64,000 nucleotides of DNA from Desulfobacter hydrogenophilus (GCF_004319545.1 NZ_CP036313.1:2110501-2174500); one strand, 5' to 3'; positions 25,867 through 35,161 are shown, counted from the stretch's first letter. Made by a program: numbers and translations. The notes: a model not told the origin generated them from the sequence alone.

Positions 25867-26247
25867 ATGACAAAAGTAGGGATTATCCGGTGCGAAAAAA
25901 ATGAAACCAGATGTCCTTTGACCAATTGTTTTAAAACAATGATCGAAACCACCCAGGGGTTTGCCGGTTATGATGCCTGCATGCCGGCAGGCGTTTTTAC
26001 CTGTCGGTGTCCCGGGGACAATGTGGCGGACCTGGCAAAAATTCTTAAGTCAAAAGGGGCCCAGGCTATCCATTTGTGCACCTGTACATTTGCGTCCAAA
26101 ACCCAAGATGGCTGGGATAAAACCAACGGCGGATTCTGTCCGGACATTGAAAAGATCGCGGCCAATATCTCCCAGGCCTCGGGCCTGCCCTGCACCCTGG
26201 GAACAGCCCATCTGCCCAAGGATTATACCCCGGTCACCTTTGAGTAA
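25867..26247 (+). CDS. CGGC-domain protein (cysteine-rich, putative metal-binding)
   Basis: This 126-aa protein begins MTKVGIIRCEKNETRCPLTN and continues with cysteines in CF, CMPAG, CRCPG, LCTCTF and GFCPDI. The layout (IIRCEKNETRCP... and GVFTCRCPGDN) fits the CGGC domain family, an uncharacterised group of small cysteine-rich proteins frequent in sulfate reducers, methanogens and acetogens, thought to bind metal or cluster. The ATG at 25867 has a GGAGGTG ribosome-binding site 4 bp before it; the alternative GTG at 25861 overlaps that site. A strong terminator follows. Confidence 0.75.
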   Translation: MTKVGIIRCEKNETRCPLTNCFKTMIETTQGFAGYDACMPAGVFTCRCPGDNVADLAKILKSKGAQAIHLCTCTFASKTQDGWDKTNGGFCPDIEKIAANISQASGLPCTLGTAHLPKDYTPVTFE

Positions 26248-26263
26248 AAAAGAAACACTACAT

Positions 26264-26300
26264 AAAAATGTCCGGAACTTTAATCCCGGACATTTTTATT
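26264..26300 (+). terminator. Rho-independent terminator after the CGGC gene
   Basis: AAAAATGTCCGG (26264-26275) pairs perfectly with CCGGACATTTTT (26286-26297) around a 10-nt loop, and the T-run ends the stem. Confidence 0.85.
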
Positions 26301-26340
26301 TCTGAACAGACTCTAAATGAAAATGAGTTGATTAATAAAG

Positions 26341-27009
26341 ATGCTGCGCGTTTTCATACAAAATAAATACACCATCCTTTTATGCATTGTACTCCTCAAT
26401 GTCATTGCCGCCCCGTTTTTTTCACAGTCTGCTCATCCTGAATTGTTTTTTAACATAACGTTCTCATTGATTATGCTAACGGCCGGGCTTTCCGTGGCAG
26501 GTGATAAGAAATTATCCCAGGCAGCTTCCATCGCCTTGATGCTACCTTGTTTGTTTTTTGTCTGGCTGGCATATTTTTACACTCTTGAAGAACATATGCT
26601 CATGGCCTCTGCCTTTCTCCAGGCCATGTTCCTATTCTACATATCCCTGCTTATTATTCTGTTTATTTTTCGATCACCCGTCGTGATCCGGGACGTGGTC
26701 TCGGCAGCCTTGGTGGTTTATCTATTTTCGGCCATGCTCTTTGCCAAATTATATCTGATGCTGGAACTTGCATATCCGGGGTCGTTTTCCATTTCCCACG
26801 AAACCATCCGCGACAATCCGGGGCTTTTAAAGTATTTTTCCATGGTAACCTTGTCCACATTGGGATATGGAGATTTGTCCCCCGTTAACGATAAATCCCA
26901 GACCCTGGCGAGCATGGAGGCCATATTCGGCCAGATTTACCTGGCTGTCCTCATTGCCCGATTGGTGGGTATGCAGGGCGCATCTGCCAAGACGTTTTCA
27001 AAAAAATAG
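26341..27009 (+). CDS. Two-transmembrane-type potassium channel protein
   Basis: This 222-aa membrane protein has four predicted segments in the N-terminal 125 residues and a C-terminal pore module. The selectivity filter is STLGYGDLSPV near residues 178-188 (TLGYGD, a variant of TVGYG), followed by a hydrophobic helix (QIYLAVLIARLVGM). It should conduct K+ across the inner membrane. No regulatory RCK domain is present, so it would depend on another subunit or simple gating. It is transcribed alone. Confidence 0.8.
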   Translation: MLRVFIQNKYTILLCIVLLNVIAAPFFSQSAHPELFFNITFSLIMLTAGLSVAGDKKLSQAASIALMLPCLFFVWLAYFYTLEEHMLMASAFLQAMFLFYISLLIILFIFRSPVVIRDVVSAALVVYLFSAMLFAKLYLMLELAYPGSFSISHETIRDNPGLLKYFSMVTLSTLGYGDLSPVNDKSQTLASMEAIFGQIYLAVLIARLVGMQGASAKTFSKK

Positions 27010-27114
27010 ATCTGCACATACAGATAGTTTGGTTTTTAAATTGGATTTTTGACTTTTAGGGTCAGGATGCATATATTAACGAGCTAATTTGGTGCAAAGG
27101 AGATTTAATTTTAA

Positions 27115-27600
27115 ATGCAGATAAGGGTAGGTACAGGAACCGATGTCCATGAATTGGTGGCCGGGCCCAGGCTGATTATTGGCGGGGTAGAGATCGACCA
27201 TCCCATGGGCCTGAAAGGACATTCAGACGCAGATGTGTTGCTTCATGCCGTTTGTGACGCCCTTTTAGGTGCTGCGGGCTTGGGAGACATCGGGGAACAT
27301 TTTCCGGATACGGATTCGGCATATAAAGGGATGGACTCTACCCGGTTTTTGCATATATGCAAAGAAAAAATTAAGGATAAAGGATTTATGGTCGCCAATT
27401 TGGACTGCACCATTTTTGCCCAGGCCCCGAAGATGAGTCCCCATAAAAAGGCCATGACCGCCTGTATTGCCCGGGTTCTTGAATTGTCTTCGGACTGTGT
27501 GAACATTAAGGCCACCACCACCGAACATTTGGGATTTATCGGTAGAAAACAGGGCATTGCAGCCCAGGCCACGGTGCTGCTGTATAGAAATGAAAGTTAA
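27115..27600 (+). CDS. ispF: 2-C-methyl-D-erythritol 2,4-cyclodiphosphate synthase
   Basis: IspF cyclises CDP-methylerythritol 2-phosphate in the MEP isoprenoid pathway. The 161-aa protein starts MQIRVGTGTDVHELVAGPRL and contains the metal-binding DVH motif, LKGHSDADVLLHAVCDALLG with further metal His, DIGEHFPDTD, and the C-terminal ATTTEHLGFIGRKQGIAAQA. The gene is 18 bp upstream of cysS, a frequent pairing. The product is a trimeric zinc enzyme. Confidence 0.96.
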   Translation: MQIRVGTGTDVHELVAGPRLIIGGVEIDHPMGLKGHSDADVLLHAVCDALLGAAGLGDIGEHFPDTDSAYKGMDSTRFLHICKEKIKDKGFMVANLDCTIFAQAPKMSPHKKAMTACIARVLELSSDCVNIKATTTEHLGFIGRKQGIAAQATVLLYRNES

Positions 27601-27618
27601 GATACAGGATAGAAAGCA

Positions 27619-29058
27619 ATGAGTTTAAGGATTTATAATACCCTGAGCGGGAAGAAAGAAGAATTTGTTCCAATTACAGCCAATAAGGTCGGTATGTACG
27701 TGTGTGGTCCCACCGTATATGACACCAGCCATATTGGCCATGCCAGATCCGTGGTGGTGTTTGACATGGTGTACCGGTGGCTGATGCAGCTTGGGTATGA
27801 GGTGACCTATGTGCGCAATTTTACGGACGTGGACGATAAGATTATCAAAAAATCCAATGAGACCGGCGACTCCTGCACTGCCATCACCACAAAATATATC
27901 GATGAATTTCACAATGAAATGGACGCGCTCAATGTGCTTCGACCAACTATCGCGCCTAAAGCCACCGAGCACATTGATCATATTATCCGTTTTGTCCAGC
28001 GTCTGATCGATTCGGGTAAGGCCTACCATGTGGAAGGTGGGGACGTCTATTTTTCCATTTCATCTTTCAGTGAATATGGAAAACTGTCCCACCGTAACCC
28101 CGATGATATGCAGGCGGGTGCCCGGATTGCCGTGGACGAGAAAAAGAGAAGTCCCATGGATTTCACCTTGTGGAAACCGGCCAAACCTGGAGAACCCTCC
28201 TGGGACAGCCCCTGGGGAAAGGGCCGGCCCGGCTGGCACATTGAATGTTCGGCCATGAGTTACGAATACCTTGGTGAAAGTATTGATATCCATGGCGGGG
28301 GCAAGGATCTGATTTTTCCCCATCATGAGAACGAGATTGCCCAGAGTGAGGCTTCCTTTGGCGTGCCCTTTGTCAAATACTGGATACACAATGGATTTGT
28401 GGACATTAATAATGAGAAGATGTCCAAGTCTCTGGGAAACTTTACCATGATCAAGGCGGTGCTGGCCGATTACAGTCCCGAAGTAATTCGCATGTTCCTG
28501 TTGTCCAAGCATTACCGATCCCCCATTGATTACAGCGAAAACAGTATGCGTGAGGTGTCCGTAGGCCTTGACCGTATTTATGCTTTCCTGGAACGTCTGG
28601 ACAAGGCCGGTATTACCCCGGAAACTGCCGGGGGGTGGCATGGTCCTTTGTGGGGGGATATTGTTGAGGCGTTGAACGATGATTTCAATTCAGCAAAAGC
28701 CATGGCCGAAGTATTTGATGCGGTTAAGAAGGGTAATAAACTGCTGGATAAGGCCAATGACGCACCCGGGGAAAATAACAGAAAAATACTGGCCGGTATT
28801 TATGCGGATATCAGGTTCGCTTCAAAAATACTGGGTGTTTTTATGATGTCCGCTCCTGACTATTTTGCAGCCAAAAAGGATAGGGCCATGGCCGACCAGG
28901 ATGTGGACCCTGCCATGATTGATGCGCTTGTTGCCGAGCGGACTGCTGCCCGGAAGTCTAAAGATTTTGCCCGGGCCGATGAGGTCCGGGACCAGCTCCA
29001 GGCAATGAAAATTGTGCTGGAGGATGGGCCCCAGGGCACAACCTGGCGCATTGAATAA
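27619..29058 (+). CDS. cysS: Cysteinyl-tRNA synthetase
   Basis: This 479-aa class I aminoacyl-tRNA synthetase has the zinc and signature motifs: MYVCGPTVYDTSHIGHARSV (HIGH and first zinc Cys), CSAMSYEYLG (second zinc Cys), FPHHENEIAQSEA (zinc His) and KMSKSLGNF (KMSKS loop). Length is typical. It attaches cysteine to tRNA(Cys). Transcription with ispF is likely and a bidirectional terminator lies after the stop, between cysS and the convergent glnS. Confidence 0.97.
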   Translation: MSLRIYNTLSGKKEEFVPITANKVGMYVCGPTVYDTSHIGHARSVVVFDMVYRWLMQLGYEVTYVRNFTDVDDKIIKKSNETGDSCTAITTKYIDEFHNEMDALNVLRPTIAPKATEHIDHIIRFVQRLIDSGKAYHVEGGDVYFSISSFSEYGKLSHRNPDDMQAGARIAVDEKKRSPMDFTLWKPAKPGEPSWDSPWGKGRPGWHIECSAMSYEYLGESIDIHGGGKDLIFPHHENEIAQSEASFGVPFVKYWIHNGFVDINNEKMSKSLGNFTMIKAVLADYSPEVIRMFLLSKHYRSPIDYSENSMREVSVGLDRIYAFLERLDKAGITPETAGGWHGPLWGDIVEALNDDFNSAKAMAEVFDAVKKGNKLLDKANDAPGENNRKILAGIYADIRFASKILGVFMMSAPDYFAAKKDRAMADQDVDPAMIDALVAERTAARKSKDFARADEVRDQLQAMKIVLEDGPQGTTWRIE

Positions 29059-29099
29059 GAAACCGCAAGACTGTCGTCCGGCGTCAAAACCATAATAAA

Positions 29100-29144
29100 A
29101 AAAGCCCGGCATGGAAGATCAGGTTTTCTCCATGCCGGGCTTTT
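29100..29144. terminator. Bidirectional terminator between cysS and glnS
   Basis: AAAAGCCCGGCATGGA (29100-29115) and TCCATGCCGGGCTTTT (29129-29144) form a perfect 16-bp stem with a 13-nt loop. The stem ends in A-run/T-run, so it can stop transcription from both sides. Confidence 0.92.
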
Positions 29145-29164
29145 CTATTAAGAGATTTGTTCGG

Positions 29165-30838
29165 TTATTTTCTTGCCATCTTTGCCCAGGTATCCCTAAG
29201 CGTGACAGTGCGATTGAAAACCGGTTTTTCCGGTGTGCTCTCTTTTGAGTCCAAGCAGAAGTAGCCCAGCCGTTCAAACTGATAAACCGCCTCAGGTTCC
29301 GCCTTTTCAAGGTTTCTTTCCAATTTGGCGTGTTCCAGAATTTCAAGGGAATCCGGATTGATGTTTTCCACAAAATCCTGGCCGTCTTTTTCCGGGTTTT
29401 CATCCTTGAAAAGCCTGTCATAAAGCCGGACCTGTGCATCTATGCAGTCCTGGGCATTTACCCAGTGGATGGTACCCTTGACCTTTCTGCCGTCCGGGGC
29501 AGTGCCGCCGCGGGTTTCCGGGTCATAGGTGCAGATCAGTTCAATCACTTCCCCGGCCTCATTTTTAATGATCTCTTTGCAGGTGATCAGGTAGGCGGCC
29601 CGCAGGCGCACTTCCCGGCCCGGTCCCAGGCGGAAGAATTTTTTTGGGGGATCTTCCATGAAATCATCCTGTTCAACATAGAGATGCTTGGAGAAACTGA
29701 CCCCTCGTTTGCCGGCTTCCGGTTTCTGGGGATGATTCATGGCCTCCAGGATTTCGGTCTGTCCCTCTGGATAATTTTCCAGGGTGACTTTCAAAGGCCG
29801 GGTAACCCCCATGACCCGGGGAGAATTTTCGTTGAGGTCGTCCCTGAGGCAGGATTCAAGCAGGCCCATGTCAATGCGGCTCTCTTTTTTGGATACCCCG
29901 ATCGCATCACAGAAATTACGAATGGCAGCCGGGGTATATCCCCTGCGACGTAGGCCTTCCAGGGTGGGAAGTCTGGGGTCGTCCCATCCGGTGACCAGGC
30001 CTTCGCTGACCAGGCGCTGCAGTTTTCTTTTGCTTAGCACCGTATAGTTGATATTCATTCGGGCAAATTCGATCTGTTGGGGATGGCAGGGTATGGTTAT
30101 GTTATCCAGAATCCAGTCGTACAGCGGCCGGTGATCCTCAAATTCAAGACTGCACAGGGAGTGGGTGATTCCTTCCAGGGCATCGGAGATGCAGTGGGTG
30201 AAGTCGTACATGGGGTAAATGCACCACTTGTCCCCGGTGCGGGGGTGGGGTGCTTTTTTGACCCTGTAGATGACCGGATCCCTCATGTTGATGTTGGGGG
30301 AGGTCATGTCGATCTTGGCCCGCAGGGTGTGCGTGCCTTCATCAAATTCGCCGGCCTTCATCCGCCGGAACAGATCCAGGTTTTCCTCCACACTTCTGTC
30401 TCTGTGCGGAGAGTCTTTGCCTGGCTCGGTGAGGGTCCCGCGGAGTTCTTTCATTTCATCGGCGGACAGACTGCATACATAGGCTTTGCCATTTTTGATC
30501 AGTTCAACGGCAAAATCATGAAGGGCATCAAAATAGTCTGATGCATGGAAAGGCGTATTGTAGTCAAACCCCAGCCATTTGACGGTTGACTTGATGGAAT
30601 CAATGTAAATCTGTTTTTCCTTGGCCGGGTTGGAGTCATCAAACCGCAGGTTGCACGTCCCGTTAAATTGCTGGGCCATTTTAAAATTCAGGCAGATGGA
30701 TTTGGCGTGGCCGATGTGCAGAAATCCGTTGGGTTCCGGCGGAAAGCGCGTGACCACGCGACCATTGTTTTTATTTTCGGCAAGATCTTCTTTGATAATG
30801 TTTTCAATAAAATGCCCTTTGGCGGTTTGTGTATCCAT
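29165..30838 (-). CDS. glnS: Glutaminyl-tRNA synthetase
   Basis: GlnRS charges tRNA(Gln) with glutamine. The 557-aa protein has the class I signatures RFPPEPNGFLHIGHAKSICL (HIGH), DDSNPAKEKQIYIDSI (acceptor-end binding), RMNINYTVLSKRKLQRLV (the KMSKS equivalent) and the C-terminal anticodon-binding beta-barrels. Its length and sequence are of the canonical bacterial type derived from eukaryotic GlnRS. It converges on cysS and is transcribed alone. Confidence 0.97.
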   Translation of the reverse strand: MDTQTAKGHFIENIIKEDLAENKNNGRVVTRFPPEPNGFLHIGHAKSICLNFKMAQQFNGTCNLRFDDSNPAKEKQIYIDSIKSTVKWLGFDYNTPFHASDYFDALHDFAVELIKNGKAYVCSLSADEMKELRGTLTEPGKDSPHRDRSVEENLDLFRRMKAGEFDEGTHTLRAKIDMTSPNINMRDPVIYRVKKAPHPRTGDKWCIYPMYDFTHCISDALEGITHSLCSLEFEDHRPLYDWILDNITIPCHPQQIEFARMNINYTVLSKRKLQRLVSEGLVTGWDDPRLPTLEGLRRRGYTPAAIRNFCDAIGVSKKESRIDMGLLESCLRDDLNENSPRVMGVTRPLKVTLENYPEGQTEILEAMNHPQKPEAGKRGVSFSKHLYVEQDDFMEDPPKKFFRLGPGREVRLRAAYLITCKEIIKNEAGEVIELICTYDPETRGGTAPDGRKVKGTIHWVNAQDCIDAQVRLYDRLFKDENPEKDGQDFVENINPDSLEILEHAKLERNLEKAEPEAVYQFERLGYFCLDSKESTPEKPVFNRTVTLRDTWAKMARK

Positions 30839-30897
30839 TTATTCTTCTTTCCAGATGGGTTGCATAAAATTTTAAGTAGTGTCTAGACAAAAACCCT

Positions 30898-31022
30898 GTG
30901 TTTAGACTACAAGTTGCCCAGGTGCAAGGCGCAGAAAAATTTGTAACCGGAGCAACCTCATGGTTGTGAGGATGATCACTTTTGCTGCAACGCCGCAGAT
31001 GGGTGACTTTTAGTCTAAACAC
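30898..31022 (+). repeat. 125-bp palindromic element, family 2 copy 2
   Basis: This has the same length and core as the copy at 14673-14797, in opposite orientation. Its ends are GTGTTTAGACTA (30898-30909) and TAGTCTAAACAC (31011-31022). The inner six positions of the arms differ completely from copy 1 (AGACTA versus GGGCAC) but stay complementary to their partner. The core shares GGAGCAACCTCATGGTTG followed by TGAGGAT. It lies between glnS and the CoA-binding gene. Confidence 0.9.
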
Positions 31023-31039
31023 TAAATATCATATTCATA

Positions 31040-31432
31040 TTAAGGATTAAAGGGTTTCATGTATTGGTTGGTTTTCAACAGAACCAGGGTGCAGGCTTCC
31101 TGGACCTTGATTCCGGCGGATTTGAGTTTTTCATAGGCCTGGGGGTTTTCCGTGCCGGGGTTGAAGATCACCCGTTGGGGTTTGAGGTCCAGAATCTGGT
31201 CGATCACTTTGTCCTGGCGGGCCGGGCCCAGATACATGGTCACCGTGTCAATGGCTTGGGGGATATCGGAAAGCGAATGATAAACGGTTTTGCCTTCAAT
31301 GGTTTCATGTTTGGGTGCTACGGGTACGGGGCTGTGGCCGTACTCTTCCAGCATGGTCTGGGCCTTGTTGGAATATCTGTCCTTCAACGGACTTGCACCG
31401 ACCACGGCAACGGTTTCTTTTTTTTCTTCCAT
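31040..31432 (-). CDS. CoA-binding domain protein (YccU-like)
   Basis: This 130-aa Rossmann-fold protein belongs to the CoA_binding_2 family. It begins MEEKKETVAVVGASPLKDRY, with the nucleotide-binding VVGASP loop, then YGHSPVPVAPKHETIEGKTV, TVTMYLGPARQ and a C-terminal VIFNPGTENPQA segment. These proteins bind CoA or a nucleotide; their role is poorly defined. Single gene, with the family 2 repeat just downstream. Confidence 0.8.
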   Translation of the reverse strand: MEEKKETVAVVGASPLKDRYSNKAQTMLEEYGHSPVPVAPKHETIEGKTVYHSLSDIPQAIDTVTMYLGPARQDKVIDQILDLKPQRVIFNPGTENPQAYEKLKSAGIKVQEACTLVLLKTNQYMKPFNP

Positions 31433-31518
31433 GGGGTTTGTATCTCCTGTATGTTATTTTGTTCAAATATTAATTAATAAGTATCTATCCAGACCAAAGG
31501 AAAGTACAGGAAAAATAT

Positions 31519-33519
31519 ATGGGACTGTTCAATCTGGTGTCTCCCTATGGCCCGGCCGGGGATCAGCCAAAGGCCATTGACTATCTGGTCCGGGGGGTAA
31601 AGGCGGATGAAAAATACCAGGTGCTTTTGGGGGTGACCGGGTCGGGCAAGACCTTTACCATGGCCAGCATCATCAGCCAGGTGGAAAAGCCAAGCCTGAT
31701 CATTGCGCCTAACAAGACCCTGGCAGCCCAGCTTTACAATGAGTTTAAGATGCTGTTCCCTGATAATTGCGTGGAGTATTTTGTCTCCTATTATGATTAT
31801 TATCAGCCAGAAGCCTATATCCCGTCCTCGGATACCTATATCCAGAAAGATTCTTCCATCAATGAACTGATCGATAAAATGCGGCACTCGGCCACCCGGA
31901 GCGTGCTGGCCCGAAAGGATGTGATCGTGGTGGCATCGGTCTCCTGCATTTACGGTCTGGGTGCGCCCGAGGAGTACCTGGATCTGCGGGTGACCCTGGA
32001 CAGGGATATGGAAATTTCACGGGAGGATGTGATCCGTAAATTTGTGGATATCCAGTACACCCGCAATGATGTGGATTTCCACCGGGGCACCTTCCGGGTC
32101 CGGGGTGACCGGCTGGAGATATTCCCGGCCTACGAGGAAAACAAGGCCGTGCGAATTGATTTTTTCGGTGATACTATTGAAGAGATCAGTGAGATTGATG
32201 CCCTGAAAGGTACGGTGATCAAACAATTTGACCAGATGGCCATCTATCCTGCCTCCCATTACGTCACCAATAAAAAGACCCGGAAACAGGCAGTGGAACG
32301 TATTGTGATAGAACTTAAGGAACGTCTGGCTTTTTTGAATGACCAGAATATGCTGGTGGAGGCCCAGCGCCTGGAAGAACGCACCCGGTACGATCTTGAG
32401 ATGCTGGAGGAGATCGGGTATTGCAATGGTATTGAAAACTATTCCCGACACCTGACCGGTCGTGCACCGGGCCAGCCACCGCCCACGCTTCTGGATTATA
32501 TTGATCAGGATTTCCTGCTCTTTTTTGATGAAAGCCATATTTCGGTTAGCCAGCTTGGGGCCATGTACAAGGCGGACCGGTCGAGAAAGGAGACCCTTGT
32601 CAAGCACGGGTTCCGTTTGCCCTCTGCCGTGGATAACCGGCCGTTGAAATTTGAGGAGTTCAAGGGCCTGGTGCCCCGGACCATTTTTGTGTCTGCTACC
32701 CCTGGGGATTATGAACTGGAAAAGGCAGGGGTCCGGGTGGCAGAGCAGATTGTCAGGCCCACGGGCTTGCTTGACCCCCCGGTGGAGATCCGGGATGCCA
32801 GAATGCAGGTTGATGACCTGTACCAGGAGATCCTCAAACGGGTGGAGGCCCAGGAACGGGTGTTGGTGACCACACTGACCAAACGCATGTCAGAGGACCT
32901 TACCGATTACTATTCGGACCTGGGTATCAAAGTAAAATATTTGCATTCGGACATCGGCACGGTGGAGCGTATTGATATTATTCAGGACCTGAGGCGAGGC
33001 CTGTTTGATGTGCTCATTGGCATTAATCTATTACGCGAAGGCCTGGATATCCCGGAAGTTACCCTGGTGGCCATTCTTGATGCGGACAAGGAAGGTTTTT
33101 TGCGTTCCTTTCGCTCGTTTATTCAGATTTTTGGCCGGGCAGCCCGTAATGCCAATGGTCGGGTCATCATGTATGCGGAAAAAGAGACCGGCTCCATGAA
33201 GCACGCCCTGTCTGAAACCCGCCGCCGCCGCAAGATCCAGGAGGCTTATAACCAGGCCCACGGCATTACTCCTGCCACCATCAGCAAAAAGATAAGCGCT
33301 TTTGATTACACCATGGCCGACATGAATGCCAATTCGGTTGAAGCGGCCGTAAACGAGGAACTCAAAGCCTACGATGCGGATGAGTTAAATCTGGACGATG
33401 TGATCAGAGACCTTGAGGCAAAAATGAATGAAGCGGCAGAAACCCTGGAATTCGAGCAGGCTGCACAATATCGGGACAAGATCCGGGAATTGAAAAAGAT
33501 CAAAACAGCCCAGCCATGA
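31519..33519 (+). CDS. uvrB: Excinuclease ABC subunit B
   Basis: UvrB is the DNA-damage verification helicase of nucleotide-excision repair. The 666-aa protein has all expected motifs: [15 protein letters not shown] (Walker A), the beta-hairpin [30 protein letters not shown] (DESH box), [19 protein letters not shown] and [14 protein letters not shown], and a UVR coiled coil at the end ([20 protein letters not shown]). The C-terminus reads KKIKTAQP with an ATGA overlap that opens a broken uvrC frame, see 33516-33578. The functional uvrC is 13.6 kb downstream. Confidence 0.97.
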   Translation: MGLFNLVSPYGPAGDQPKAIDYLVRGVKADEKYQVLLGVTGSGKTFTMASIISQVEKPSLIIAPNKTLAAQLYNEFKMLFPDNCVEYFVSYYDYYQPEAYIPSSDTYIQKDSSINELIDKMRHSATRSVLARKDVIVVASVSCIYGLGAPEEYLDLRVTLDRDMEISREDVIRKFVDIQYTRNDVDFHRGTFRVRGDRLEIFPAYEENKAVRIDFFGDTIEEISEIDALKGTVIKQFDQMAIYPASHYVTNKKTRKQAVERIVIELKERLAFLNDQNMLVEAQRLEERTRYDLEMLEEIGYCNGIENYSRHLTGRAPGQPPPTLLDYIDQDFLLFFDESHISVSQLGAMYKADRSRKETLVKHGFRLPSAVDNRPLKFEEFKGLVPRTIFVSATPGDYELEKAGVRVAEQIVRPTGLLDPPVEIRDARMQVDDLYQEILKRVEAQERVLVTTLTKRMSEDLTDYYSDLGIKVKYLHSDIGTVERIDIIQDLRRGLFDVLIGINLLREGLDIPEVTLVAILDADKEGFLRSFRSFIQIFGRAARNANGRVIMYAEKETGSMKHALSETRRRRKIQEAYNQAHGITPATISKKISAFDYTMADMNANSVEAAVNEELKAYDADELNLDDVIRDLEAKMNEAAETLEFEQAAQYRDKIRELKKIKTAQP

Positions 33520-33533
33520 TCAGTGACAAAATA
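33496..33533. repeat. uvrB/uvrC junction repeat, copy 1
   Basis: The 38 bp encoding KIKTAQP-stop and the overlapping start MISDKI here align with 32 of 38 identities to 47094-47131, where the same junction precedes the intact uvrC. The differences in the uvrB-tail part are silent (AAG/AAA, ATC/ATT), which marks shared ancestry under coding constraint. Confidence 0.8.
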
Positions 33534-33578
33534 GTCATGGCTTTGAAATCAATTTTATATGAAAGTCTATGTAAGTGA
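33516..33578 (+). pseudogene. Truncated start of a uvrC copy
   Basis: The ATGA overlap at the end of uvrB opens [20 protein letters not shown] and stops. The first six residues match the intact UvrC start (MISEKI) with the same ATGA overlap arrangement. After that the frame is replaced by family 1 repeat copy D. It is best read as the remnant of a uvrC that once followed uvrB directly. Confidence 0.65.
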
Positions 33579-33650
33579 CAAAGATCTTTCAGCTTTCGTT
33601 GTGGGCTGGGCCTGGGTGGCGATAGAGCAAGTCAGCCCGTGGCTGTTATA
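33555..33650 (+). repeat. Structured intergenic repeat, family 1 copy D
   Basis: It starts with TTATATGAAAGTC, has GAAAG and CTTTC as stem arms, then TTCGTTGTGGGCTGGGCCTG and GTCAGCCCGTGGCTGTTATA. Here GGGCTG pairs with CAGCCC by a C-G pair where copies A and B have a G-U pair, which supports a conserved structure. It overlaps the truncated uvrC frame. Confidence 0.82.
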
Positions 33651-33660
33651 GGGAATTATT

Positions 33661-33957
33661 CCGGTATGAATTGGAACCTGATGAAATAGATCAAATCAGA
33701 AAGGGTGTGTCCCACCTTTTACATAGGATGATTATTTGATTTGACAAAGCAGGCTCAAAATTAAGCCCAAATCGAATTTTATGAAAATTTGATCGTTTTT
33801 TTACTCTTGAGGGTAGGAATAGCAACCATTTTTCATGAAAATACGTTCTTTTTGAAGGCATTCTGGGTATTTTAAAATTGATCTGTTTTTTGCAAAAATG
33901 TAAAAGGTGGGACACACCCATCAGAAAAGCCCTAAATGGAAATCTTGCATTGGGGGC
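33661..33957 (+). repeat. Duplicated non-coding segment interrupted by a MITE
   Basis: The sequence from CCGGTATGAATTGGAACCTG through ATCAGAAA, and after the element from ATCAGAAA through AATGGAAATCTTGCATTGGG, matches 41624-41693. The other copy has no insertion and is therefore the empty site. The element itself is listed as 33703-33919. Confidence 0.82.
33703..33919. mobile_element. MITE, 217 bp, with perfect 22-bp TIRs and 8-bp TSD
   Basis: The ends are exact inverted repeats of 22 bp, beginning GGGTGTGTCCCACC (33703-33724 and 33898-33919). ATCAGAAA flanks both sides (33695-33702 and 33920-33927). The interior has only a small reading frame with no recognisable domain. An 8-bp duplication and GGG-starting ends would fit a non-autonomous derivative of an IS1595- or ISL3-type element, but this assignment is a guess. 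Confidence 0.93.
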
Positions 33958-34073
33958 CAAACGATTTCAGGATGAAATCAGCATAATGGTAGTCAGGCGT
34001 ACTTTTCCGGGTAAATCTGGCAGACCGAAGACAAAAAATTGATAAAAATAGATGGCCCCTATTTTGTAAAAAC

Positions 34074-34104
34074 TTGACATACAAGCTGATTCCTGAGATA
34101 TATT
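34074..34104 (+). promoter_or_regulatory. Candidate sigma-70 promoter of the rhodanese lipoprotein gene
   Basis: TTGACA (34074-34079) is followed 17-19 bp later by GATATATT (34097-34104), a plausible -10. The gene starts at 34185 with AGAAGGTAGAATC before the ATG. Confidence 0.5.
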
Positions 34105-34184
34105 AAGTCATGAAAAACAATACCTTATTCCTTGGCATAGAATTTTAGCATATTTTTACTAAACACCCAAAAGAAGGTAGAATC

Positions 34185-34808
34185 ATGAAAAAAGGTTTTA
34201 TTTTTGTGTTTGTTGTAGCTTTTACTCTAACTGCGGCCGGTTGTGCTGTTGGGAACCGTCTTGCTGTTTCTAAGAGTTCAGCTGTTACTGGCAGTCCAGC
34301 TGTTGCTGACGATTCAGTAATGCTTCAAGCAAATGAGAAAAAGGCCTGGGAAAAGGCGACGAAAACTTTTCCTGTGGAACATCAGCTAAATGTTCAGCAA
34401 TTCAAAGCGCTTTACGATAAGGTTATGGCTGGACAGGAAGATGCCTATTTGGTTGATCTCCGGACGCATCCTGAATTTTATGCCGCTCACATTGTCGGGA
34501 CGGACCATATCCATGCCGGTCATATGTACACGTTTCCCAAAAAAATAAAAAATAAAGACGCCAAAATCGTGTTGTGGTGCAGGACACACAAACGAGGCGC
34601 TTACGTAGGGGAGCGCCTCGCACAATATGGTTACACCAATGTCTGGTGGTATAAAGACGGCATCGTAGGTTGGATCGAAGCAGGATATCCCCTTTGTAAT
34701 CAGTTTATGGGATTGTTTAAAGTCACCGACTACCATAAGTCCTTCACGGAAATAGATAACGAGACTAAAAAGCCTTTGTATCAAATTCGAGAATTTCACC
34801 CCTATTAA
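34185..34808 (+). CDS. Rhodanese-domain lipoprotein
   Basis: This 207-aa protein has a lipoprotein signal peptide (MKKGFIFVFVVAFTLTAAGC, lipobox LTAAGC with Cys20), so it is anchored at the periplasmic face of a membrane. Residues about 70-165 are a rhodanese domain: DAYLVDLRTHPEFYAAHIVG and the active-site loop IVLWCRTHKRGAYV with Cys about 132, followed by GYTNVWWYKDGIVGWIEAGYP. It may transfer sulfane sulfur or bind anions in the periplasm. A strong terminator follows. It lies in the segment between uvrB and uvrC, between repeats and a decayed transposase. Confidence 0.85.
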   Translation: MKKGFIFVFVVAFTLTAAGCAVGNRLAVSKSSAVTGSPAVADDSVMLQANEKKAWEKATKTFPVEHQLNVQQFKALYDKVMAGQEDAYLVDLRTHPEFYAAHIVGTDHIHAGHMYTFPKKIKNKDAKIVLWCRTHKRGAYVGERLAQYGYTNVWWYKDGIVGWIEAGYPLCNQFMGLFKVTDYHKSFTEIDNETKKPLYQIREFHPY

Positions 34809-34820
34809 TGAAAAATATCT

Positions 34821-34873
34821 TTTATCAAGGAAAAAGCATTTTTGCTTTTTCCTTGATAAATTGCAATTTTTTT
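34821..34873 (+). terminator. Rho-independent terminator after the rhodanese gene
   Basis: TTTATCAAGGAAAAAGCA (34821-34838) and TGCTTTTTCCTTGATAAA (34843-34860) pair perfectly over 18 bp with a 4-nt loop. A T-run follows about eight bases after the stem. Confidence 0.88.
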
Positions 34874-35161
34874 GGATTGATCTCCCTCTAAATATTTTTT
34901 AAAACATATGACCTTTACGAACCACGCAGTCCGCATAAGCCGCCTTACTTCCAATGACGAAAAACAATCTTCCCATAAAATAGGGTAGAGTAGAGCACTG
35001 ATTCAGCCGATGTCTTCAGCTCTTTTTATATTCAGAATTCGAGGGACACGATACAAAAATATTGACAGTACAAGTATAATTTGCAATAAGTCCCGGTATG
35101 GTAAGATTATCAATTCTACATTGATCTAATGACTGAATGATGCAGACATTTCAATGTAAAA

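Noticed and set aside
33691..33960. 89-aa minus-strand open frame inside the 217-bp MITE
   Set aside because: It spans the terminal repeats and target duplications, so it is not a gene of the element.
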